From NCBI GenBank assembly GCA_963922205.1, contig CAWUHX010000078.1, positions 1,054,001-1,118,000 of the forward strand: a stretch of DNA of 64,000 bases. The letters run 5' to 3'. This stretch comes from Romanomermis culicivorax. Taxonomy: Eukaryota; Nematoda; Enoplea; Mermithida; Mermithidae. A model generated the notes under the pieces. That model was not told the origin of the DNA, searched no databases, and worked only from the letters and a program-made list of their open reading frames with translations. This document shows positions 36,356 through 47,200 of the stretch, piece after piece. Position 1 is the first letter of the stretch. Each line of letters opens with the position of its first letter. Made by a program: the position numbers and the translations under genes.

Positions 36356-37366
36356 AGGCCCTGCCATACATCACCGCGAGATACCGCTCGGCGCCGCTTG
36401 TCCTATTCATACTAAAAAGTGGCCCCGCGCGGTGCCGCCCGCTGCCGTCTGGGAAGTATGAATAGATTTTTCTTATGTTTGCGGTGCTGCTTCCAAACTT
36501 CAACTCAAACGAAATTTTCGAACAACTCATGTGTTATAAAGCTGTAATATATTGTTGCTATAACATATTGATGCATACTATAACATCTCTGTATGCAGTT
36601 CGATCATATTTTTTACATGAATTGTGAATTATGACACTTTTCAGATATTACTTCATCATGGCCTCTAAATCGTACATGAACAGCGTAGAAATTCTGTGGA
36701 GACTCAGCTGTACAGGGGGTAGGATAGAAATTTTTTTCTCCGTTCTTTATAACGAAAAGAAAGGTGTCCTAACATCATTATTTTCCAACCTATATTAGTC
36801 ATATATGTGAAATTATTTGCTTGAACAGCATTTTTTAAAGTTTTAACGCTACTTCTTTAAATCAAGTATGCTTCGTTTAGAGAGATCGTTTAACTACAGT
36901 ATCATTTTCATTCTTATGATGACTTTCTCTTGTCTCTTGATCATTTTTTCGTTCGTAATCTTCTCAATTATCGCTGGGCGGTCAGATCTGCTGGGGAGTC
37001 AATACCCCCAAACCCCCCTTCACGTGCATGTATGCTACATTCTGAAAAAATTCATCCTACATTCTGAAAAATCCATGATGGCCATGCACTCAGAAATTTT
37101 CCCGGTGAAGTTTTTCCCGTAATATTATCCCAGAGGTATTATTAATGACGTTTTCAGAATATATTTTCAGGTGGACTGGAAATATGTATAGTTCGTTTTT
37201 ATAAAATGTTTGTAAACTGAAAAATGGACAAGAAATGAACCGCCCTCAAAGTCGTTTGCACAAACCGTTTCCTATAGGACTTTTGACGTAGAAAATTCGT
37301 GAGGATTAGTTGTGAGGCGCCGCGCAGTGCCTCGCGGTATCTCGCGGTGAAGTATGACAGGGCCTT
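36356..37366. mobile_element. TA-flanked GC-rich MITE inserted in the GGCGCC array, itself carrying a nested MITE
   Basis: Ends AGGCCCTGCCATACATCACCG and, inverted, AAAGGCCCTGTCATACTTCA; TA on both sides (36354-36355, 37367-37368). Same family as 35225-35497. Enlarged by the CATACATG MITE at 36671-37034. Confidence 0.72.
36671..37034. mobile_element. hAT-type MITE, CATACATG family
   Basis: Ends CGTACATG / CATGTATG, inner blocks as in 30087-30469. TSD not clear. Nested in the TA-flanked element 36356-37366. Confidence 0.65.
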
Positions 37367-37511
37367 TACTTTGTCGTCTTTTCTCACATTGGCGCCTAAG
37401 CTGTGTCTTACTCTGGCGCCCGTCTCACCTTGGCGCCTAGTATGAGTGTTCTTATCTATGCACATTTTACGAGCAGTTTTAAATTTTACATTTTGCATTA
37501 CGCCATAAAAA

Positions 37512-37690
37512 ATCGGTTTTATCTCCATTTCCCGACCATCCCCATTCCCCGACCATCCCCTTTCCCCGACCATCCTTTTTCCCCGACTTTTCCCCGACCA
37601 ATGCTTTAAATTCCCGATTCCCCGAGCAATGCAAAGTTTCTCGGACGACTCTATTTTTATAATAATCCCGATTCCCCGAGTATTGATATT
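37512..37690 (+). repeat. Left tandem-repeat arm of the MULE-bearing element
   Basis: Imperfect tandem units of about 16-18 bases built on CCCCGACCATCC with T- or A-rich spacers. The same units occur in reverse complement at 40660-40815, on the other side of the transposase gene. Confidence 0.75.
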
Positions 37691-38124
37691 TATGGCACAT
37701 GTTTTTCGTTTAAAATTTCTCAACCAAGAAAGCAACTACATACAGGGTGTTTCATGAAAAAAGATGCGCATTGTTATTTCGTTGCAGAGTAAATCAGAAT
37801 AAGAATAAAATTTTGATAGCTTCAACAGGTAACCTATTACAATCTCCAAATTTGCATATTACGCAATACGCAGAACGCCCCCAAAAAATATGGCATAATT
37901 CGCAACATTTTACAAAACTTTAAAGCTACATAGTAATTTGGTCAAAGCTTTGCATGAAATTTCTTTTGTAACTGTATTTTCTGTATTTGTGCAAAATGTC
38001 TGTACTTTCTATAGCAGGGCACATAGCTAAAGTCGTTCCAAAATGAGTTCTTCAAACATTGGTTTATTGTTCATTAAATCTTAAAAAATATGCAAAAATC
38101 AGTATTATTACAGTAATATAGTGT

Positions 38125-40448
38125 TTATCCTAACAAGTAGGATACACGTTGCAAAAATAATTGAATATCAGGCAAAATTTGATACGAATCACCGCCAATC
38201 ACTAAAGCTCTCTGTCGAGCAAAATTTGTTTTGGCCATGAAAAGCTGTTGATCCACACGAACGTACCTGGGATTTCAATGTCTGGGTTCCGCTCCTAAAA
38301 GAAATTTAAGCATTATATTTGTTGCAATATTTTACATTTGAAAAATTACCAGCTAATAATTGACGCCTCTGGATATTGTTGACATCTGACGTTTCCTGAA
38401 GCCAATGTAAAAAAAAATTCAGTGCTGGGTGCGGGTGGCCAAAATCGTGATTTAATCGATTATGCCATCCTTCTGCATGATTTGTCGTCCTTGGGCCCAA
38501 ATTACCATCCAGCCACTGATTGTCAAAGTGATTCCAAATGTCAATGTGCTGAATTCCATTTAACCACGTGGTCTAAAAATGATGATTTTCTTAAGATTGA
38601 AAAACAAAGTTGTACACAAAAAATGCTAAATTTGACAAAAAACAACTTAAAATATGAAAAAAATGATTTTTTGAAAGCATCTAATTTAAACAATATACCT
38701 CAACATAATTGACAAAATCTCCAGCTTGTATTTGATTTTGCTGATCAAGGTTGGCAGGGGGATCTTGAAGCTTATTTTGCCATGTTTCAAGAACAAGATC
38801 TGGTGGAACGAAGGCCAATGATTTGATCAAATGAATCCATTTTTTTAAACCAGAATTTTCAGCTTCGTACAGGGGCATTAAGTTCTGGCGTGGAATATTT
38901 CTGATCAAACTTTGGCCGAAATGGAATAAGCATCCTTTGGTGGTAACATTTTGAAAAACGTTTCGAACTGCCAAATGGATAACCATTTCAAAATCCAAAA
39001 TAAACCAACGAATTCTTCCTTGATCTCCATAAATTTGAATAATGGAATTCCGAACAATTGTGAAAAAATTTTTGTATGTTTGCCGGCTTTTATTTGGCAG
39101 CAAGCCATAACAGCAGACGATGGCTATAAACGAAAAATATATAAGTACATAATTTTATTAAATTAATACTGTAATTAGAAATTTTCCAACTTGTCGCTGT
39201 TTGAAAATAATGACCTCAAAAGCTAGGTCAAAAATTAACATATGCATGATTGTGCAGGGCCATGCTTGAGGTTTTAGCAGCGGCTCTGTGCAAAAAAATT
39301 GATTTTAGCGGCTCAAAACTTTTCAACATGTAAAATACTGTACCACCTTCACAGAAAAAAATTGGTACACATAATCATTGCGCTATAACAGGCCACTTTG
39401 TTCTTTTTGATGCAAATAAAAACAAATGGACTACGAAGTGACCAATTTTTTACCTTTTTGAACAGTAAATCGATGTAATAATTTTGAAAAATCTAATTTT
39501 TGTCATACTTTAGTACAAAAAGGCTTCAAAAATAAATTTTTGGTCACTTTACCTAAACTTTTGGGCGACCCTGTGCACCCGCACAGCTTGAACACCACTA
39601 GGCACGACCCTGTGTATGTGTATGAACTTGATCAAAGCTCAACAATTTGTATGACTAATCTTTAAACTAATCTAATTAGAAGAATATTATTACCTACCTT
39701 CGTTTTGAATAAAGGCATGGATAGTGTAAGTTTAGGTGAATATTGTTGGCCTCATTTCGAATGTTCCGTCTGCTATCCAATATTCGGAATTGTGCAAAAT
39801 TTGCAAGTCCAAATTTGATGCAAAAATTAGTAAGCCATCTTCATTAGCCAACATAAAACGTTCATTTGCATTTAAATCATTTGGATCTCGAGCTTGGGCT
39901 TCCCTTCCGATCAAATTCAGCTGATATTCGATTGGCACATTGTTTGGATCAGGGATTAGAATCAAATTAATAGCACTAGCCCTAAAAACAGGCATGCTAA
40001 GCAAATTTGCATACTATACTACATAATAAAAAATATTTTACCTGTACAAGGATGAGTGAATTGACTGGAATGCAGGCACAGCTAATTGCACTTGATTGAG
40101 AAAATTTGGATCAGCACAATGATTTGGTATTTCAGCCAATCCTTCCCTGTAAGCACGAATTGGGTTTGTTTCATTTTCTGCCAATTTTATCATGTCTCTG
40201 GACAGTGATAAAGTTTCAAGGGCTACGGCATCAATTGGAGGGCAAAGTTGATTGTGGCCAGCTTCTGGATTGCTGATAAGCATACCATTTTTGACCCTTG
40301 TTCTTCCTTTTTGACCACCAAGCTTGACACAATTTCGGCATTCGAAGCAATCTGTGATAGAGTCATCCACTAATCTAACAGATTTATTCTTTTGAAAAAG
40401 ATAAAAATGACTCGGATTAGCCAAACTCTCCCATTTTAATAAATTCAA
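38125..40448 (-). pseudogene. MULE (Mutator-like) transposase with FLYWCH finger, five exons, two nonsense codons
   Basis: Exon blocks on the minus strand: 40448-40042, 39981-39698, 39123-38699, 38572-38350, 38294-38125; GT-AG introns and phases that agree throughout, about 503 codons. In order: a FLYWCH-type zinc-binding region (CRNCVKLGGQKGRTRVKNG...GHNQLCP); the first catalytic Asp in WIADGTFEMRP; the second in FILDFEMV followed by KGCLFHFGQSL; and the third acidic residue in RTTNHAEGWHNRL, the usual DDE arrangement of MULE transposases. Two in-frame stops break the frame: TAA at 39732-39734 and TGA at 38275-38277. The first block opens without an in-frame ATG, so a 5' exon is missing or unrecognised. 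The gene sits between two inverted arrays (37512-37690 and 40660-40815) that look like the element's own arms. Role: cut-and-paste transposition; inactive as written unless the stops are sequencing errors. Confidence 0.85.
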
Positions 40449-40659
40449 TTTTCAATGTTTGGTAAGAATAAATGTTGCAGGACCAAAATTTTTCTTTTTT
40501 GATGAGAAAAGAATTAATAAGACTAATCAGACACTTTGCTTTATATAAATGCTGTGGGCTCAAAGTTTTGTAAAGCACCGTGGGAAAACATCCGTGGGAA
40601 AATAATCTGTAGCTTAGTTTAAATTCAAGTTTAATTTTTTCTTAATTTATAACATTAGT

Positions 40660-40815
40660 CAGGGAAAAGGGATGGTTGGGGAATAAGGATGGTCGGGGAA
40701 AAAGGATGCTTGGGGAAAGGAGATTTTTTGTATTTATTTTTAGCATTAGTCGGAAAAAAGGGATGCTTGGGGAAAAGAGATGGTCGGGGAAAACGGATGG
40801 TCGGGAAAAGGGCAC
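40660..40815 (-). repeat. Right tandem-repeat arm of the MULE-bearing element
   Basis: Inverted copy of the 37.5 kb arm (GGATGGTCGGGGAAAA units). The outer end reads, on the minus strand, GATTGTGTGCCCTTTTCCCG, close to the ends of the 48.4-49.6 kb element, which suggests one family. Confidence 0.75.
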
Positions 40816-40835
40816 ACAATCAAAAAATCTACCTG

Positions 40836-42613
40836 CATAGATGCATGGCATAGAAATTCTGCTGGGGGTCAGCCAGGACAGGGGTTCGAATACAAATTTT
40901 TTTCGTTCTTGATTGGGAAAAAAGGTCTTAGACAGGTTTTATAACATCCAAGCCACATATTCTAAAACTTATATTAGTCAGATATGTGAAAGTAGGGGCT
41001 ATGCCATTAGGACGCAGACATTAGGACGCAGACATTAGGATGCAGACATTAGGACGCAGACATTAGGACGCAGACAGACATTAAGACACAGACATTAGAA
41101 TGCTGGAACATTAGGACGCAGGACATTGGGACGCAAGACATTAGGACGCAAAGACATTAGGACGCAGGACATTAGGATGCAAGGACATTAGGACGCAGAC
41201 ATTAGGACACAGACATTAGGATGCTGGAACATTAGGACGCAGGACATTGGGACGCAAGACATTAGGACGCAAAGACATTAGGACGCAGGACATTAGGACG
41301 CAAGGACATTAGGACGCAAAGACACTAGGACGCAGAACTTTTATCATCCGAGGACGTTAAAACATATAATCGTGTCACAAAATAATCGAATTTATTGCTA
41401 CATGGAAATTTTTCCCGGCATTAATTTTATTATATGAAAGATATATGTTAATAATGTACTATTTCGTGTTCATGATTTCATTTTTTCTAATGAGAGAAAG
41501 TGACACTCAAGAAAAATCACCTTGTCTTTTCGAGATCCAGTGACACACCTGATCCATTTGCATGTCCAAATGCTAACATGAGAGAAACAAATATTAATGA
41601 ATTTTTACAATTCTAGCACTTTCTGTTTTTACGATTCTAGCACTTCGGCCAGCTATCCCACAGATTTCAGTACCCCACCCAAATTTTGAAAATTTCAATG
41701 TATTCAAATTTTCCTGAAAATTTTTGAGAAAACAGTAACATTTTTTCGCTGAAATTAAATAGTTAGAACTTATCCAAAAGTGATCACAATGCTCTAAAAC
41801 TTCGTTTTTATAAAATGTTTCTGAGCGTGCTCTTCATTTCCAATGGTAGTGAACATACATGTTCCCGAAGAGAGGGATTTGCTGGGGGTTCTGTCTGACC
41901 CCTTGTAGAACCCTGGCTGACCGTCAACAGAATCTCGGCTGATCGCCCAGAATTTCTACTCTTTTGGAAAATTTCTAACTTTAGTCAAATAAATTTCCCA
42001 ACAGCTGAAGGTCATAAAATTTCTCAAAAATTTAGAAGACCGTAAGTACCATACTATATCTATATACATATATTCTATACAATTGTTTAAATGGGAGGCA
42101 TTCAAGACTCTTCAGTTTCTTTGAACCCACTTCGAAGTGAGCCTCCAGAACAGTGAATAATACCCTTCAGATTGACTTTCACAAATTCTGGGGTTAAATT
42201 TCTGCGTCCTAATGTCCTTGCGTCCTAATGTCCAGCGTCCTAACGTCTTTGCGTCCTAATGTCCTGCGTCCTAATGTCTTGCGTCATAATGTCCTGCGTC
42301 CTAAAGTCCCTGCGTCCTAATGTCTGCGTCCTATTGTCTGCGTTCCAATGCCTTGCGTCCTAGTGACGCGTCACGGTGAAATTATTTGCTTAGACTGTAC
42401 TTTTAAAAGTTTTAATGTTACTTTTCTGGAATCAAGTATGCTTTGTTTAGAAACATTGTTAAACTACAGTATCATTACCATTTTTATGACGACTTTCTCT
42501 TCTCTCTTGCTCATATTCCTTCGTCATCTTTTTGATCTTTGCTGTGGGAGTCAAATCTGCTGGGGGTCACCAAGAATCTGCTGGGAGTCAAAACTCCCCC
42601 ACATGCATGTATG
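40836..42613. mobile_element. hAT-type MITE, CATACATG family, split by a foldback insertion
   Basis: Left part 40836-40998 and right part from about 42375 to 42613 together match the 36671 and 30087 copies. The middle is the GGACGCAGACATTA foldback element. Confidence 0.7.
40999..42364. mobile_element. Foldback element with GACATTAGGACGCA tandem arms
   Basis: Left arm 40999-41333 (ATTAGGACGCAGAC, ATTAGGACGCAAAG units) and inverted right arm 42205-42364 (GCGTCCTAATGTC units) around about 870 bp of non-coding DNA. Inserted in the 40836-42613 MITE; GTGAAA occurs on both sides of the junction. Confidence 0.8.
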
Positions 42614-42663
42614 TTCTCCTGTAAAAAAATTATGTACTTTGCTAGAATCACTACTTTTTAGGA

Positions 42664-42918
42664 CTGGGGCCTGTTTCATAAAGAGACTTAAGCTCCAGCA
42701 GAGCTGCAGCTTAAGCTGTAGCTTAACTCTATATGTTATAACATTGCTGTTAAACTGTAGCTCAGCTGCAATTTAACTCATGCCCACAAAACATATCGAG
42801 AACGTTGAGCTGCAGCTGAGCTGTAGCTTAACGACAATGGTATAACAAATAGAGTTAAGCTACAGCTTAAGCTGCAGCTCAGCTGGAGCTTAAGTCTCTT
42901 TGATGAAACCGGCCCCAG
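42664..42918. mobile_element. 255-bp palindromic MITE, CTGGGGCC termini
   Basis: Left CTGGGGCCTGTTTCATAAAG, right (inverted) CTGGGGCCGGTTTCATCAAA, both continuing AGACTTAAGCTCCAGC. The interior is a run of GCTGCAGCTTAAGCTGTAGC-type motifs, so almost the whole element folds back on itself. Confidence 0.75.
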
Positions 42919-43024
42919 CTGTTTTTTTGTGCTAATTATCTTTGTATTAATTTAAATCATAAAATCAATAGTACGTGGTGTGACAACAGTATGCAAATTT
43001 TACAATAGAGAGACTACGTGGAAG

Positions 43025-43600
43025 TAAAAAATCATGTTGTTAATCCTTTTTCTTTATTTTCTGTAAATGATTTCTCCACTGTTTCCCTTTCATTCTTCCC
43101 CCTGTTTCAGTTTCTTCCTTGCTATTCTGATCATTTTGAGTCACACAATTCTATGTCCCATTGCTTTTCCGTTTTATTTTCATTTTGTGTTGTTTCTGTT
43201 TGTTTCTCCATTTTTGGTTTCATACATTTTCTTTCCGTTTCATTTTATCCACCGTTTCCCTTAATATCTTATATTAGTATTTCAGTTCTCATTTATTTTT
43301 CAATTTGTTTATACTTATATTCTTTTTCTCTTCCCGTTCTCTATTCTTTTCTCCTTCTACTTTTGTTTTGTCTTGTTTCATCTTTTGATTTTCTTCTACT
43401 CGCTCATTCGCCACTTTGTTAATTTTCCCCAATCTTGCAAAACATATGTTTCATGTTTCCGTTCCTTGTTTCCACTTCCTCCTTACGTTCCAGTTTTCAG
43501 TGTGTGTGTGTGTTTTCTTTTAAATTTCAGTTTCCTGTTTTATACTTGTTCTTTGTATATAGTATCTTTCCTTTCTATGTCTTCCTTCCTCTTTTGATTT
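43025..43600 (+). repeat. Pyrimidine-rich tract
   Basis: About 570 bases rich in T and C with long hydrophobic frames that follow from the composition. Similar tracts sit inside the foldback elements at 17.4 and 20.1 kb. Here it lies beside the inverted GGCGCC array at 43813-43995. Confidence 0.6.
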
Positions 43601-43812
43601 TTTTCAAAAACTAGCACGTTTGGGGCCTGATCTCTCGCGTTACTACAATATTTCTCTCATGGTCTGCTAATTTCTGAGCTATTTTCATCTTTATGTTACC
43701 TTACGAGAAATAGCAGAGACACAACTCCTACCGATCAATGATCTTGCAAATTTGGTAATCTTCTCTTACTTAAATAAATGATCAGCATGAGTGTTGAAAA
43801 GCAGACTTAGAC

Positions 43813-43995
43813 GGAGCGCCAAAGTAAGATGGGCACCAAGTCAACACATCCAAGAAAAGTCATTTCTAAACATCTAAACAATGGGCGCCAAAGTGAGACG
43901 GACGCCAAAGTAATACGGGCGCCAAGTTAAGACAATAGTTTCACTTTGGTGCCTATAACATTGGGTGCCAAAGCGAAACGGGCGCCAAAGTAAAA
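43813..43995 (-). repeat. Inverted GGCGCCAAAGTGAGACG minisatellite
   Basis: Several diverged units GGGCGCCAAAGTGAGACGG. Reverse complement of the 36.2 kb array, 7.5 kb away. Confidence 0.75.
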
Positions 43996-44294
43996 CTGTA
44001 CCGTATATGAGACGTTTATTTTTGAATAATGATGAATGCAGCGACGGAAGTTCTGCCAAACGGAGCCTTACCAGAGATCGGGAAATCAATTACGGTAGTC
44101 ATCATCAAGGAATCTGCATCATGAAGAAAAACATATATTGAATAGGGTCATCGGATCATTCCGTTATTTTGAATAGGTGTTACGCTGCGTTCTTGCTACG
44201 CCGATCATTTCTAAATTGACGAAGTTAATGCAACAAGTCAAGTGATCATATTAAAATTTACGGTCCTTCATTTTAAGTGAGAACATTTTTATTT

Positions 44295-47200
44295 ATGGAT
44301 ACGATAAAGCGTTTAAATCCTTTCAAACTGGGTCATCGTTGGAAAACTGTTGACGAAAGTGGTGTTGGCGGCAACGGCGCCGAAAACTTGGGCCCTGTCC
44401 ACCAAAGCAGTTTGGAACACCAATCGCCGTCGAAAAGCCGCCAAACTGCTACATTAAACAACAACGTTTGTTTGTCGTGGGATATCAACCGGAATAGACG
44501 CTCGAATAAAGCAAATTTGCATAATAATTATGCACAAACGTCTAGCCTCTGCAGAAGTTTATTGCTGAACAATAATACACCGATCAACGATGACGATTTG
44601 ACGATCGGTGACGGCTGCGGCGGCAGTGTTAGCGATCGGAAGAAAACGCTGCAGAAATTTAGGAAATTTTATTCTTCAACCAATTCCTACGATTTGGCGG
44701 TGGAAACGACGCACAAGAAGCGAGATAATTCCTCGGTTACTCAAGAAAGATTGAAGGTTAGAAATTTTTGCGCAGTTGCAGTCACATCATGTAACTGCAA
44801 CTGACGTCACTAGAAGAATGAATTAAAAATCGGAAAAATCATCATCACAGCAAAGAAACTGCTGAACTATTTACTGCTCACTTACCGAAAAATAGTGCGA
44901 ATTTCAGAATGCTGCGAATTTTGCTAATAGAAGTTGCTCCGGAGTTTATTAATTTTCGAGTAATATGCAGAATTCGATAAAAATTACTGATTCCTTCAAG
45001 TTTACTGTAGCTGTGTATATGAAATTTGAAATGAAACAGTAGCTTGGCTGGCTAGAACAAAGTTTTCAGTCGAACTACTTTACTGAACAAAGGCAGAATC
45101 AATTTTTTTACTTTCCTAACTGTTGTTGTCAATTTTCTCAATTTGTTGGACTTTCAAATTAAAGGTTGACTAACAAAAGAGCTCATTCATTATCAAATGA
45201 GCATCGGAAAGTGAAATACGGTGAGACATTGTAGGCCAAAATCTTTTTTTCTCAATTTGTTCGCTTAAATGCTACTGTTAACTCGAGAAAAAAGGTGTCT
45301 GTGTACGCAACCGCATGAACATATTTCTACGCGCCGAGACTCCTTTGGAAAAAACAAACTTATAGCTAAAACTTTCTTGGGTCAGTCCAAGATTTGCTGT
45401 GCACCGTTATGTTGAACTAATAGAACTACCACACTCTTGATGTCCCAATTTTATTTGTTTGATTTAAACGTTTCCATACATGCACGTGGGGAGCGTTTGG
45501 GGGGGGGGTTGACCCCATGCAGATTTTGTTTGAAAATCAGCAGACTTGACCCTCCCACCAATAATTGAGAAGATGACGAAGGAAAATGAGCAACAGAGAA
45601 GAGAAAGTCGTCATAAAAATGGAAATGATACTGCAGTTTAACAATTTTTCTAAACAAAGCATACTTGATTCCAAAGAAGAAAAAGTAAAACTTTAAAAAA
45701 TGCTGTGTAAACAAATAGTTTCACACATCTGACTTATATAGGTTGAAGAATATGATGCCTGAATGTCAGAAGACATTTCTTTTCGTTATCAAGAACGAAA
45801 AAAATTCTATTCCATTCCCTGTCCCGGCTGACCCCCAGCAGAATTTCTACGCTGTGCATGCATGCACACTTCTACTACGATATTTTCGATTCTCATCGAC
45901 TACATATAGTTGAACGAACTTAATTTTAAAAAAATTTCAAATTTCACGGCAAATTGACCTACGTTTTTTACTAGTAAATCAAATAAATGACTGCGGGGAT
46001 ATAAAAGAAAGGTTTGTTGAACTGATGCTGGAAAACTTGAGCTGCTGTTGGAAAACTTTCTGTATATAAAAAAAACTCGACTCGATCAGAGAAGATTGCC
46101 AAGCTATATTGATCCAGGCTGATCTCAGCATGCAGTGAAGTTTCGTGTGGCTCGAAATTATCAACTTTTTCGATCAAATGTTTATTGAGCTTTCTAGGCG
46201 AGTTTTTCGGATCAGTTTGTACATCAGACAATCGTAACAGGAATCCACAATTTTGTTTGTAGAAACTTCATCCACCAGTTAGAGACTTTCACTTGAGCCA
46301 CAATTACCAGGGAAAGCTTTCACCTCAATCATCGATGCACAACCATAGTAATTATGTGGCAGAGGGCATTGGCTCCCTAGACATTTGCCAGGGTTTTCAC
46401 GGTGCAAAACGCATTGAATTTTATCTAATCGCTTCAGCAATACATACCCCTCTTACATGACAAATGACATAGCCTCTTTACCTTTTACTTAACTCCTTGC
46501 CCCTGGAATTACAGTACACTATCTTATATTGCGTTCCTCGTTTTGTGCTAGAAAAGCGCCGACGGCACGACCCACTTGACCGAAGAGCAGCGGCGAGCTG
46601 TGAAAGACGCTTGGCACAAAGCCAATAAGAAAAAAGGCCACTCCGGGCAATGGATATTCATCAAATTATTCGCCGCCCACCCGCACGCCAAATGCTTCTT
46701 CAACTCGGAGACGGTGGCCGACGGACCGCTGATGGATAACCCGCGATTTCTGAAGCATGCTCAAGTTAGTTGGCCATGATACAAAACCGTTTGGAAGATA
46801 TAAATACTTCATCCATGCATAAGTTCAGTAGTTCAATAGTTCAGTGTTGAGATCAGGTTTATTTTTAGTAGTTCACTGCTAGTGCTATTAGTACTCATTG
46901 ATTTCTATTTCAGCCTTTTTGTTCGTGTTTCGTGCGTTTCGCAATAGATTTTCATATGCAGGCTATTCCGTTTTTTGTCACCACATTGATGCTTTACAAT
47001 TATTTTTTTCCGATAAGTTTCAAGCGTAATGTTTCTTGTTTTACAGAAAACTTAGATTTTGAACTGAAGAATAGATAACCACAGAAAACCACGTTAATAG
47101 CGGATATAACTCCAGCTAATTATCCAGCGGCTGTTAAACTGAAAATCTGTAAATCATCGCTGAAACAGATTGAAATGACACTGCAGAAGAATTTCCAATA

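Noticed and set aside
37199..37735. 178-residue minus-strand frame
   Set aside because: Crosses the end of a TA-MITE, the GGCGCC array and the MULE left arm; it is repeat-derived.
40999..41333. Regularly spaced short repeats resembling a CRISPR array
   Set aside because: Units of about 14-16 bases follow each other almost directly, with no unique spacers. The inverted partner at 42.2 kb shows it is a transposon arm, and the genome is eukaryotic.
43018..43422. 134-residue hydrophobic frame as a membrane protein
   Set aside because: Lies in a T/C-rich tract. Composition alone explains the Phe/Leu/Ser content, and similar tracts occur in the foldback arms.
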